From positions 1 to 22,309 of the forward strand of contig CAJMMS010000031.1 of assembly GCA_905214675.1 (NCBI GenBank): DNA of 22,309 bases. Direction: 5' to 3'. A program made the translations under genes and the position numbers. Source of the DNA: an uncultured bacterium. GTDB lineage: Bacteria; Bacillota; Clostridia; Lachnospirales; Lachnospiraceae. This document shows, piece by piece, positions 1-7,855 of this stretch; the first letter of the stretch is position 1, and the number at the start of each line of letters is the position of its first letter. Under the pieces are notes generated by a model that was given only the letters and a program-made list of their open reading frames with translations, had not been told where the DNA came from and made no database searches.

Positions 1-767
1 TATACCTGATCCAGCAGACAGATTTCTTTCAGCTCTTTGTTGATACGGCCTGCGATCATGCCCTGGATAACCTTTTCCGGTTTCTGGGACTCTTTCGGAT
101 CGTTCATGATCTGAGCCAGCAGGATTTCTTTTTCATGAGCAATGTATTCTGCACTTACTTCGCTGTCGTTTGTGTACAGCGGTTTCAGAGCTGCAACCTG
201 CATTGCTACGTTTTTAGCCATTTCTTTTACTGCATCGTTTACAACGTCTGTCTCAACGTCAACCAGAACACCGATCTTACCGCCCATGTGTGTATAAGAA
301 GCTACGAAACCGTTTTCTTCTGTTACCTGTGCAAAACGACGGATGTTCATGTTCTCGCCGATGGTTGCAATCTGATGAGCCAGTTCTTCTTTTACAGTAG
401 CGGACTCGCTGAATGTCCACTCTTCTTCCATAAATGCATCGATATCTGCTGCTTTTGTGTTCAGAGCCAGTTCTGCAACCTGTGCAACATATCCCTGGAA
501 CTTTTCATTCTTTGCAACAAAGTCTGTCTCAGCATTTACTTCTACTGCAACAGCCTTTTTGCCGTCTTCGGAAACTTTCAGCATTACGATACCTTCTGCT
601 GCAATTCTTCCTGCTTTTTTCTGAGCGGTTGCCAGTCCTTTTTCTCTCAGGAACTCAACAGCCTTGTCCATATCACCGTCTGTAGCAGTCAGGGCTTTTT
701 TACAGTCCATCATACCTGCTCCGGTCATTTCTCTTAACTCTTTTACCAGTTTTGCTGTAACTGCCAT
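1..767 (-). CDS. tsf: Translation elongation factor Ts (partial, C-terminus off the window)
   Basis: EF-Ts is the guanine-nucleotide exchange factor that regenerates EF-Tu·GTP in the cytoplasm. The reverse strand reads MAVTAKLVKELREMTGAG and continues MMDCKKAL, the family N-terminal UBA-like signature. TDFVAKNE follows near residue 80, which is the EF-Tu contact motif. About 255 residues are visible and no stop occurs before the window edge, so the last part of the dimerisation domain is missing. The ATG at 765–767 is preceded by a GGAGG (revcomp at 775–780) at good spacing. It lies 49 bases after rpsB, the usual rpsB–tsf pair, with no promoter or terminator seen between them. Identification is secure. 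The only oddity is truncation by the window. Confidence 0.97.
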   Translation of the reverse strand, partial: MAVTAKLVKELREMTGAGMMDCKKALTATDGDMDKAVEFLREKGLATAQKKAGRIAAEGIVMLKVSEDGKKAVAVEVNAETDFVAKNEKFQGYVAQVAELALNTKAADIDAFMEEEWTFSESATVKEELAHQIATIGENMNIRRFAQVTEENGFVASYTHMGGKIGVLVDVETDVVNDAVKEMAKNVAMQVAALKPLYTNDSEVSAEYIAHEKEILLAQIMNDPKESQKPEKVIQGMIAGRINKELKEICLLDQV

Positions 768-816
768 TTTATTTTCCTCCGGATAATAAGTGGTATATTT
801 GCTTTGTATCTATTGA

Positions 817-1551
817 TTATTCAGCTGCTTCTTCTGTTTCTGCAGCTTCTTCAGCTACTGCTTCTTCTGCACCCTGATTTGCTTCGATAACAGCGTCTGC
901 CATCTTGGAAACGATCAGTTTTACGGCACGGATAGCATCATCATTACCTGGGATTACATAATCCAGTTCTTCCGGATCGCAGTTTGTATCTGCAATACCG
1001 ATCAGAGTAATACCCAGTGTATGAGCTTCCTGAACGCAGATTCTTTCTTTTTTCGGATCTACTACGAAGATAGCATCCGGGATTTTCTTCATATCTTTGA
1101 TACCACCAAGGTTTTTCTGCAGTTTATCCATCTCTTTTTTCAGAGCAATAACTTCTTTTTTCGGCAGCACATCAAATGTACCGTCTTCCTGCATAGCCTC
1201 GATCTCTTTCAGACGTTTGATTCTGCTCTGGATGGTCTTGAAGTTTGTCAGCATACCACCAAGCCATCTTTCGTTTACATAGTACATTCCGCATCTCTCA
1301 GCTTCTGTCTTAACAGCATCCTGAGCCTGTTTTTTTGTACCAACGAAAAGAACGGTACCGCCGTCAGCTACGATATCTTCTACTGCTTTGTAAGCTGTAT
1401 CTACCATACCTACTGTTTTCTGCAGGTCGATGATGTAGATACCATTTCTCTCTGTGTAGATATACGGAGCCATTTTAGGATTCCATCTTCTTGTCTGATG
1501 TCCGAAATGAACACCTGCTTCCAGTAACTGTTTCATTGAAATTACACTCAT
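817..1551 (-). CDS. rpsB: 30S ribosomal protein S2
   Basis: S2 binds late on the back of the small subunit and helps S1 function and subunit assembly. The 244-residue product begins MSVISMKQLLEAGVHFGHQ and continues TRRWNPKMAPYI, the classic S2 signature. It also has VDPKKERICVQEA and IGIADTNCDPEELDYVIPGND in the conserved C-terminal half. It ends in a low-complexity Ala/Glu tail (about residues 224–244), common in clostridial S2. Length is close to the family norm (about 230–260). The ATG is preceded by AAGGAG at about 1557–1565. It is the first gene of an rpsB–tsf transcript, with a promoter 107 bases upstream. I saw no recognisable autoregulatory leader structure in the 5' untranslated region. 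Confidence 0.98.
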   Translation of the reverse strand: MSVISMKQLLEAGVHFGHQTRRWNPKMAPYIYTERNGIYIIDLQKTVGMVDTAYKAVEDIVADGGTVLFVGTKKQAQDAVKTEAERCGMYYVNERWLGGMLTNFKTIQSRIKRLKEIEAMQEDGTFDVLPKKEVIALKKEMDKLQKNLGGIKDMKKIPDAIFVVDPKKERICVQEAHTLGITLIGIADTNCDPEELDYVIPGNDDAIRAVKLIVSKMADAVIEANQGAEEAVAEEAAETEEAAE

Positions 1552-1657
1552 GTCTTTTCTCCTTTTGGTTTTTCTTCCGTGTGCTTTCGCTTCCTAATCA
1601 ACTGTCAAGCAGCACCATCTTCAGAATCCACACACGTGATTATTTTTTGCCTCTGGT

Positions 1658-1686
1658 AGTGTATCATAAAAAAATTCACACCGCAA
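1658..1686 (-). promoter_or_regulatory. Sigma-A-type promoter for rpsB–tsf
   Basis: On the minus strand TTGCGG (1681–1686) and TACACT (1658–1663) are separated by exactly 17 bases. Each box matches consensus at 4 of 6 positions. The −35 lies in the loop of a small ACAC/GTGT hairpin followed by a T-run, so the same bases may also act as a weak terminator for the TerD-domain gene. This is inference from motif and spacing only. Confidence 0.5.
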
Positions 1687-1696
1687 GTGTTTTTTA

Positions 1697-2293
1697 CTAT
1701 TTTCTGCCGTTTTTCCAGTTCAGACCCCAGCCAAAGGCTTTGTCCAGTGCCCGATGCCCGGAATAAAACTGAACGATTTTTTCCACGCTGAAGGTCTCAT
1801 CATTCTGGTTTTCCAATAATGCCAGCCCACACATAATATTTCCGGACTCATAATCATCCATTTTCACGATCAGATCTTCTGCACCCGGATATTTGATCGT
1901 AACCGTTGCATCTGCCTGTTTCCAGTTTGCTACTCCTTCATAAATATAAGTATAGATCAGGATTCTCTTAAACTCTGAAATTTTATTTCCATTGATACGC
2001 AGATTTTCACCTTCCGCATTTGCTCCGGTACGGTCATCGCCATCCAGTGCAATATAAGGCGGCTGTGTCAGAGAACCGAATGCCCTTCCAAGCGCCTGAA
2101 CAGTTCCTTTTTTTCCGTTTTTCAGTTCATACAGACATCCCAGATCCAGGTCGATAGCCTTTGGTCCAAACAGCGATGCCAGAAATCCTTTTTGCTGTGG
2201 TCTGTTCCAGTTTAAATTGACCAGAATCTCTCCCAACTCTTTCTGTGTTTTTTTCAGGCTGACCTTTTTTCCCTTTTGTAAACTGATTGCCAT
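1697..2293 (-). CDS. TerD-domain (tellurite/stress-response family) protein
   Basis: The 198-residue soluble product has the TerD-fold hallmarks. The N-terminal strand AISLQKGKKVSLKK is at residues 2–15 and DLDLGCLYEL at 48–57. An Asp/Asn/Glu-rich loop, DGDDRTGANAEGENLRINGN, lies at 84–103, followed by YTYIYEGVANW at 114–124, a TerA/TerD-like segment. TerD proteins are small Ca2+-binding beta-sandwich proteins linked to stress responses at the inner membrane. Which metal or ligand this one binds cannot be read from sequence. Its GGAGG and ATG follow the permease stop by only 20 bases, and no promoter is seen between, so it is probably the last gene of the exporter operon. TerD genes more often cluster with each other, so membership of a MacB-type operon is unusual. 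Function here is unknown; family assignment is good. Confidence 0.85.
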   Translation of the reverse strand: MAISLQKGKKVSLKKTQKELGEILVNLNWNRPQQKGFLASLFGPKAIDLDLGCLYELKNGKKGTVQALGRAFGSLTQPPYIALDGDDRTGANAEGENLRINGNKISEFKRILIYTYIYEGVANWKQADATVTIKYPGAEDLIVKMDDYESGNIMCGLALLENQNDETFSVEKIVQFYSGHRALDKAFGWGLNWKNGRK

Positions 2294-2313
2294 ACTCTGT
2301 TCCTCCCTTTTGT

Positions 2314-3573
2314 TTATTCGTGACGCAAAGCTTCAATTGGATCTAAGTTTGCTGCCTGTACAGACGGCAAAAGTCCAAATACAATACCGATCACCATAGA
2401 AAACAGCACCGATATCACAATTGCCGGAATACTGATTGCAACCGGCGTACCGGAAACTTTATGAATGACCTGCGCCAGTATATTGCCCGCAATCACACCG
2501 ACAATTCCTCCAAGGCTGGTCAGAACGACCGCCTCCGTCAGAAACTGTGTAAGAATGCTCCGTTTCTTAGCACCGATCGCTTTTTTCAGTCCGATCTCAC
2601 TTGTTCGTTCTGTTACTGATACCAGCATAATGTTCATAACACCGATTCCGCCTACCAGCAGTGAAATACTGGCGATCCAGATTAACTGTGTATTCATGGT
2701 TGCGCTGGAACTCTGAATCTGTGCTGCCAGTTCAAGAACATCCGTTGCCTTGTACTTTACGTCCTCTTCTTTTACCGACATATACTGGTTCAGGATATCG
2801 GCACTTTTCTGTCCTACTTTTGTCATTGCTTCTGTAGATGCTGCGCGCACCACAACGTTCTGTGGCTCATCATACTGATATGGGATACACCAGCACGCAG
2901 ACGGCATATAAACGATACCCAGACTTTCATTCCCTTTGTAATTGTTGTATTCTTCAAAACTGTTGATCGTCGGTTCAAACTGCTCCAGCTTCTGTGCTAT
3001 GCCGATTACGGTAAATGGCTCTTTGTTGATCTCGACGGTCTTTCCAAGCGGATCCTCTTCCTGAAACAGGCTGGTTGCCGCAGACTGGTCCAGAATAACT
3101 ACTTTATGAAACTCCTTATAGTCTTCCTCCCGGAACGTACGACCGGTACGGACAACATATCCTGTTGTATTAAAATAATTATTATCCACTCCCATGACCT
3201 GCGCGCCCTGCAAAGAGTTATTATTATAATAAATACTTTCTGCATAGCTTCTGCTGTAATATGCTGCTGCATTCTCTACGCCATCCAGATCTTTGATCTC
3301 CTGCAGGATATCGTCTGTTATGATCGGCACTCCGCTCGGTGCCTGCTCATAATCGGAAACCTGTATCTTATCATCTGCACGGTAAAGTTCTACATTTACG
3401 GTATTGTTTCCTCCTCCGATCAGATTCTGCTTGATCTGCTCATTGGTTCCCTGTATGGTGGATACGATGGAAATAATAGAAGCGATACCGATGATGATTC
3501 CAAGCATTGTCAGCATAGAACGCAGCTTATGTGACCACACTCCCTGAAATGCCAGTCGTATATTTTCTAACAC
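2314..3573 (-). CDS. MacB/FtsX-type ABC transporter permease
   Basis: This 419-residue membrane protein is the permease of the exporter. TM1 is at about residues 21–40 (MLGIIIGIASIISIVS region). A large extracytoplasmic MacB_PCD-type domain covers about 42–290. Three C-terminal helices lie at about 297–319, 341–365 and 378–402. The cytoplasmic loop SVTERTSEIGLKKAIGAKK is the FtsX/MacB coupling motif that contacts the ATPase. The protein ends SVQAANLDPIEALRHE, typical of the family. It lacks its own nucleotide-binding domain, which is supplied by the gene two positions upstream, as in YknYZ-type Gram-positive systems. The start codon is GTG (3571–3573). AAGGAGG is 7 bases upstream and overlaps the stop of adaptor 2. 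Such permeases act as mechanotransmission devices rather than classical channels. The substrate is not deducible. Confidence 0.93.
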   Translation of the reverse strand: MLENIRLAFQGVWSHKLRSMLTMLGIIIGIASIISIVSTIQGTNEQIKQNLIGGGNNTVNVELYRADDKIQVSDYEQAPSGVPIITDDILQEIKDLDGVENAAAYYSRSYAESIYYNNNSLQGAQVMGVDNNYFNTTGYVVRTGRTFREEDYKEFHKVVILDQSAATSLFQEEDPLGKTVEINKEPFTVIGIAQKLEQFEPTINSFEEYNNYKGNESLGIVYMPSACWCIPYQYDEPQNVVVRAASTEAMTKVGQKSADILNQYMSVKEEDVKYKATDVLELAAQIQSSSATMNTQLIWIASISLLVGGIGVMNIMLVSVTERTSEIGLKKAIGAKKRSILTQFLTEAVVLTSLGGIVGVIAGNILAQVIHKVSGTPVAISIPAIVISVLFSMVIGIVFGLLPSVQAANLDPIEALRHE

Positions 3574-3585
3574 GTTTCTGCCTCC

Positions 3586-5496
3586 TTAATACAATTTATC
3601 GGCAAAACCACTGCCTTCCAGTTCCTTGACGGAAGCACCCTCTCTGAGATTTTTGCCATAAGGGAATGCAATCCAGTCTTCTTCTGTCAATCCCTCTTTC
3701 ACTTCGATATAAGTAGAATATAACGTTTGTCCAGTACGGACATACTGTTTTTTCAGTTTTTTATTATCCCCCTCAATATAAACATAACTCTGACCGTTTT
3801 CAGTACGGATCAGTGCTTTTGGCAGATAAATAGATGATGCACTGTCACTGTTTCCTTCAATCTGAAGATCGACATACTCGTGATTGATCAGATTGTCTGA
3901 ATCTTCGATGTATGCGGTAAATGGATAACTGGATGCGTTCGGATTACTATCTCCGCCGCCATAAAAACTGTCTGACTCGGAAGGATACTGAGAAATCTCG
4001 GTAATCTCCGCTGAAATCGGTGTCCCGCTTTCCTGTGCAGTCCCGGTTATCATAGAACCTACTTTGACAGTTCCAAGATCCATCTCACTGATCGTTCCTT
4101 TTACATACATACCTTTGTTGCTGGTAACCGTCAGAAAGGCCTCTCCTTCTACCTGTCCGACTTTTGGATCTCCTACACTTTTGACTACGCCATTGATGGT
4201 TGCCTTGATGATGGCATCATCCAGTTTTCTCTGTGCCTGCTTTACGCTCACTTCCGAATCACGGATATCCAGTTGCAGTTCTTTGATTTCTTTTTCTTTT
4301 TCGGCAATCGCCTGTTTCAGTTCGGATACCGTGTAGACATCATCCCCCGGTTCAAACGGATCTTCACCTGGACCATCCGGCTCATCCGGCTCATCATCCG
4401 GCTTCGGATCTGCAATATCCGGTACGTTCTTTGTGATACCCTGACTGGTAAATGTCCAGGTCACATCCGGTGCATAAGCCTTGCTTACATCCACCGTACC
4501 ATTGATCGTGACGGATTTGATAAATCCACCTGCCAGAGAATCGCCCTCACGGATCTGCAGAACTGCATAACAGCCTTTTCCATCTTTGGCAACTCCTCCT
4601 TTTTTCTTTGAACTGCCATCGGTATTAAATCCGAGGATCATATTCATAAAGGAAGAAGAAATCTCTGCTCCATCTTTACAAAGATACAGGTATGGATCTG
4701 CCTTTGTACCACTTCCTTTATAATATTTCGTCTTATAATCCAGCTTTTTGTATGCTTTTGTTTTTGCAAGCGGAGAGTCCTCTGTCTCTTCTGTCTGGGC
4801 TTCACTTTCAGTTTCGGAAGTTGCCGGTGTTTCGGTTGCCGGCTGCTGACTTTCGGTTGATGTCGTTTCACTTGCCGCTGTCTCACTTTCTGCACCCGTG
4901 CCGCCTGCCGCATCGATTACCTGCACATCCGGATTCTCTGCTGTGCTTACCAGCGTCATCGGATTCCTGACGATTTCTGCCGCTGCCATATCTCCGCTGT
5001 CATCGTCATCATCACTGTCATCCCGGCTGTTCCAGTCATCGCTTGTGTCATCATCATCCAGTGAAGAACCTGGAGCGGTTCCACCTCCCTCACTATCCGG
5101 GATTGGCGTGATCTTTTTCAGTTTTTCCAGGTCACTCTGTGCTCCTTTCAGTTCCATTTCCTTAATCTGCTTATCTAACTTTTCTTCTTCCAGATCCAGT
5201 TCCAGGAGTGTTTTATCGTATTCCAGGAGTGTGTCACCAATCTTGACTTTGTCTCCTTCTTTCACATAAACCTTTTCCACAACCTTATCACTGTCCAGAT
5301 AGACTTCCTGGGAAGCATTTGCGGTAACATAGCCGCCGCTTGACATACTTTCGCCCCACCAGCCGCTGTTCAGATAAGATATCTGCGTAACCTCGACTGC
5401 ACTGCCTCCGCCTCTGACCGCCCGTGCAATGCCAGTAATACCGATCGCACAGACCAGTACGACTGCAAGTATGATCATCACATTCTTTTTCTTCAA
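3586..5496 (-). CDS. Exporter adaptor (HlyD/MacA-type membrane fusion protein) with large insertion in the coiled coil
   Basis: The 636-residue product has one N-terminal membrane anchor (about residues 6–26). The first half of a biotinyl-lipoyl domain follows (VVEKVYVKEGDKVKIGDTLL, 72–91), then coiled-coil helix 1 (about 95–129). Helix 2 is at 387–430 and the returning lipoyl half starts at KATINGVVKSVG (431–442), followed by beta-barrel and membrane-proximal domains. Normal MacA-like adaptors are 350–450 residues. The excess is an insertion at about 130–386, at the hairpin tip, with Asp-rich, Ser/Thr/Glu-rich and apparently folded parts. The start is TTG at 5494–5496, overlapping the ATPase stop as TTGA. 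A perfect AGGAGG lies 6 bases before it, implying translational coupling. The protein should be anchored in the membrane with its body outside. It probably assembles with the permease and perhaps with adaptor 1. Confidence 0.9.
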   Translation of the reverse strand: MKKKNVMIILAVVLVCAIGITGIARAVRGGGSAVEVTQISYLNSGWWGESMSSGGYVTANASQEVYLDSDKVVEKVYVKEGDKVKIGDTLLEYDKTLLELDLEEEKLDKQIKEMELKGAQSDLEKLKKITPIPDSEGGGTAPGSSLDDDDTSDDWNSRDDSDDDDDSGDMAAAEIVRNPMTLVSTAENPDVQVIDAAGGTGAESETAASETTSTESQQPATETPATSETESEAQTEETEDSPLAKTKAYKKLDYKTKYYKGSGTKADPYLYLCKDGAEISSSFMNMILGFNTDGSSKKKGGVAKDGKGCYAVLQIREGDSLAGGFIKSVTINGTVDVSKAYAPDVTWTFTSQGITKNVPDIADPKPDDEPDEPDGPGEDPFEPGDDVYTVSELKQAIAEKEKEIKELQLDIRDSEVSVKQAQRKLDDAIIKATINGVVKSVGDPKVGQVEGEAFLTVTSNKGMYVKGTISEMDLGTVKVGSMITGTAQESGTPISAEITEISQYPSESDSFYGGGDSNPNASSYPFTAYIEDSDNLINHEYVDLQIEGNSDSASSIYLPKALIRTENGQSYVYIEGDNKKLKKQYVRTGQTLYSTYIEVKEGLTEEDWIAFPYGKNLREGASVKELEGSGFADKLY

Positions 5497-6182
5497 AGAG
5501 TTTCCTCCTTTCGGCCACGTTCTGATATTTCTCCATCAAATATATCTACAATTCTTCTGGCACACTTTGCCACGCCACTGTCATGTGTGATCATGACAAC
5601 GGTGACACCTTCTTCATTCAGCTTCTGAAAAAGTTCCATTACCTGATGGCTGGATTTCGAATCCAGCGCACCGGTAGGTTCATCGGCAAGCAGAATAGTC
5701 GGATTGTTCACGATCGCTCTTGCGATCGCCACACGCTGTTTCTGTCCTCCGGAAAGCTGATTCGGGATAAAATGCATACGATCTGAAAGTCCCACTTTAT
5801 CCAGTGCTGCCGCTGCGCGTCTGGTACGCTCCGCTTTTGGCACACCGGCATAAATAAGCGGAAGCGCTACATTTTCCAGTGCCGTCTGTCTTGGAAGCAG
5901 TTGAAAGGTCTGAAATACAAATCCAATACTGTTCAGGCGCAGATCTGCCAGATCATTATCTTTCAGGTTCTCTACCATATGACCATCCAGAATAAATTCT
6001 CCTTTTGTCGCGCGGTCCAGACATCCAACAATATTCATCAAGGTAGACTTTCCGGAACCAGATGGCCCCATGATTGCCAGATATTCTCCTTTTTCCACCT
6101 GCAGATTGATATCTTTCAGTACCGGAACGACCATACTGCCCTGAATATAGTCCTTATAAATATGTTTTAATTCCAATATCAC
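5493..6182 (-). CDS. ABC transporter ATP-binding protein (MacB/LolD type)
   Basis: This is the cytoplasmic ATPase that drives the exporter. With the start chosen here it has 229 residues. Walker A GPSGSGKS is at about 39–46, the Q-loop FQTFQLL near 90, signature LSGGQ at 143–147, Walker B ILLADEPTGALD at 163–174, and the H-loop His at about 200. The FQTFQLLP and LADEPTGALD wording is typical of the MacB/LolD/FtsE branch. The open frame extends upstream to a TTG at 6197 that has no ribosome-binding site. GTG at 6180–6182 lies 8 bases behind GGAGG (6191–6195) and gives the family-like start MILELKHIYKDY, so I chose it. The gene follows adaptor 1 by 22 bases and overlaps adaptor 2 by four bases. 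The family is certain; the substrate is not. Confidence 0.95.
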   Translation of the reverse strand: MILELKHIYKDYIQGSMVVPVLKDINLQVEKGEYLAIMGPSGSGKSTLMNIVGCLDRATKGEFILDGHMVENLKDNDLADLRLNSIGFVFQTFQLLPRQTALENVALPLIYAGVPKAERTRRAAAALDKVGLSDRMHFIPNQLSGGQKQRVAIARAIVNNPTILLADEPTGALDSKSSHQVMELFQKLNEEGVTVVMITHDSGVAKCARRIVDIFDGEISERGRKEETL

Positions 6183-6204
6183 TGTTTTTTCCTCCAATGC
6201 AGCA

Positions 6205-7689
6205 TTACTCTATGCCCAACGGTGCATCTCCGGTCTCCAGTTCTTCCTGCGGCATATCCAAAGAAGAATCGTCCTCTTCATCAATTCCGGCAAGACCTGC
6301 CTCTTCGTCCTGCGCGTCTCCAGCTCCTACATAGCCTTCTTCGTCATCCGAATTGATGCCTTCTTCTGGCATGTCCTCACCATCACCTGTGTAATCTTCC
6401 CCGTCAAATCCATCCATACCGGTTACATCCCCGTTATCATCAAAAGAACTGTCATCCTGCACGTCCGAATCATTTCCGTACAGATCCTGGATATTTCTGG
6501 TAACTTTTTCACCTTCCACGATAGAATCTTCCGGATAAGCAATGTAATCATCCTCTGTCAGACCATCTGTGATCTGATACTGATCCAGTTTTTCATCGTA
6601 CTCGCCAAGTGTAACTTTTCGTTTTTCAATCCTGTCATGTTTTCCTGCTGCCCAGACATACGGATCCTGTCCTTCTTCCTGAACGATATAGTAACTGGTC
6701 AGCCACAGACCTTCTCTGTTTTCGAGCTGTCCTTCATCTTTTTCTATGTAAACATGCTGTCCCAGCATCAGATCATCATCACTGTCCAGATCTACATAAA
6801 ATGGATAGCTGTTTGATGAGGTCGTATCACTGGAAGAAGAACTTGACATATAATAGCCATTGTCGTTGCCGCTGTTTTCCGGATGCTCCAGGTCAATGCT
6901 GGAAACGGTTCCCGTCCACGTCTGATTTTCATCCACTCTGGAATGTATGACAACCGCATCTCCTTCATTTAAAGCGGTACGGTTCTGTTCATTGATCGTA
7001 CCTTTGATACGGTAAGAGCCGGTAGAAAGAAGTGTCATATAGGCATCTGAGCTGTCTGATCCATAAGAGGCGGCATTGTCATCTTCCGCATTGTTGATGG
7101 ATTTTACCACACCATCAATCTCGCTGGTCACTTCTGCTTCCTGGATGCTCTTTTTAAGCTGTTCGATTTCCTGCTGTGTACTTTTCAGTTCGTATTCACT
7201 CTTTTTCTGATTATTCTGTGCTGACTGGATACGTACCGTATAGTCCAGTTGCTCATCACTGGAGGCATTTGCCTTTTCTTTCTGAAGCGTTGCCACATTT
7301 GATTTATAGGTTTCAATATCCATCTTGATACGGTCAATCTCTATTTCTTTGGAAGAAAGGTTTTCTTCTGCTTCTGATGTATCATATACAAAAAGCTTCT
7401 GCCCTTTTTTGACTTCATCGCCTTCTTTTACATAACATTCCTTCACTTTTTTATCAGATGACTGTTTGATCGTAACCGTTTTCTGCGGTTCTACCACGCC
7501 GGCAAACCGGTTGCGCTGTCCAGTCCCGCTTCCAAGTCCGGTGATCGATGCCACGGAATCTACATATACCAGATTTCCTCCATCTTTTGAACCGGAAGCT
7601 TTCCCCCTTAAGAAAACAAAACCAATAATCGCAGCGACAAGAACCACGCCTGCCGCAGTACCTCCTATGATCAATTTCTTTTTGTCCAT
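6205..7689 (-). CDS. Exporter adaptor (HlyD/MacA-type) with acidic C-terminal tail
   Basis: The 494-residue product starts with MDKKKLIIGG and a membrane anchor (about residues 6–27). It has a lipoyl half (KECYVKEGDEVKKGQKLFVY, 83–102), a coiled-coil hairpin (about 108–186) and the returning lipoyl strand (SEIDGVVKSI, 189–198). Beta-barrel and membrane-proximal modules follow up to about residue 403. The last 91 residues (404–494) carry about 35 Asp/Glu and no Lys or Arg, a segment not part of the usual adaptor fold. The ATG has AGGAGG 6 bases upstream. It is the first gene of the operon, behind an extended −10 promoter. It resembles adaptor 2 in domain plan but differs in hairpin and tail, so the pair look like diverged paralogues. 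It probably forms the extracytoplasmic part of the exporter, alone or mixed with adaptor 2. Confidence 0.9.
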   Translation of the reverse strand: MDKKKLIIGGTAAGVVLVAAIIGFVFLRGKASGSKDGGNLVYVDSVASITGLGSGTGQRNRFAGVVEPQKTVTIKQSSDKKVKECYVKEGDEVKKGQKLFVYDTSEAEENLSSKEIEIDRIKMDIETYKSNVATLQKEKANASSDEQLDYTVRIQSAQNNQKKSEYELKSTQQEIEQLKKSIQEAEVTSEIDGVVKSINNAEDDNAASYGSDSSDAYMTLLSTGSYRIKGTINEQNRTALNEGDAVVIHSRVDENQTWTGTVSSIDLEHPENSGNDNGYYMSSSSSSDTTSSNSYPFYVDLDSDDDLMLGQHVYIEKDEGQLENREGLWLTSYYIVQEEGQDPYVWAAGKHDRIEKRKVTLGEYDEKLDQYQITDGLTEDDYIAYPEDSIVEGEKVTRNIQDLYGNDSDVQDDSSFDDNGDVTGMDGFDGEDYTGDGEDMPEEGINSDDEEGYVGAGDAQDEEAGLAGIDEEDDSSLDMPQEELETGDAPLGIE

Positions 7690-7738
7690 TCTGTCCTCCT
7701 GCCCCTGTAAAATAAATTCTGTGTAATTTGACCCGTAC

Positions 7739-7767
7739 AGTATAGCACATTCCCATTTTCTTGAATA
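7739..7767 (-). promoter_or_regulatory. Promoter of the exporter operon (extended −10)
   Basis: The minus strand shows TGCTATACT, an extended −10 with TATACT at 7739–7744. A poor −35, TATTCA at 7762–7767, lies 17 bases away. The extended TG probably compensates for the weak −35. The initiation site would lie about 45 bases before the first ATG. Confidence 0.6.
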
Positions 7768-7788
7768 CTTAAAATTTTTTTAAAATTG

Positions 7789-7814
7789 AAAAGCCCCCAT
7801 TTGCGGGAGCTTTT
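7789..7814 (-). terminator. Intrinsic terminator of glyA
   Basis: An A4-GCTCCC arm and a GGGGGC-T4 arm pair over 10 bp with one G·U, around a 6-base loop, 42 bases after the glyA stop. The following U-tract is interrupted (CAATTTT), so efficiency may be moderate. It separates glyA from the exporter operon promoter. Confidence 0.75.
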
Positions 7815-7855
7815 CTCTTCTTCATTTTTATAATTCAGAAATACCACAGACTATA

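Noticed and set aside
135..737. 200-codon plus-strand open frame
   Set aside because: Antisense to tsf in a codon-biased gene; Cys/Phe-rich composition and no ribosome-binding site. Shadow.
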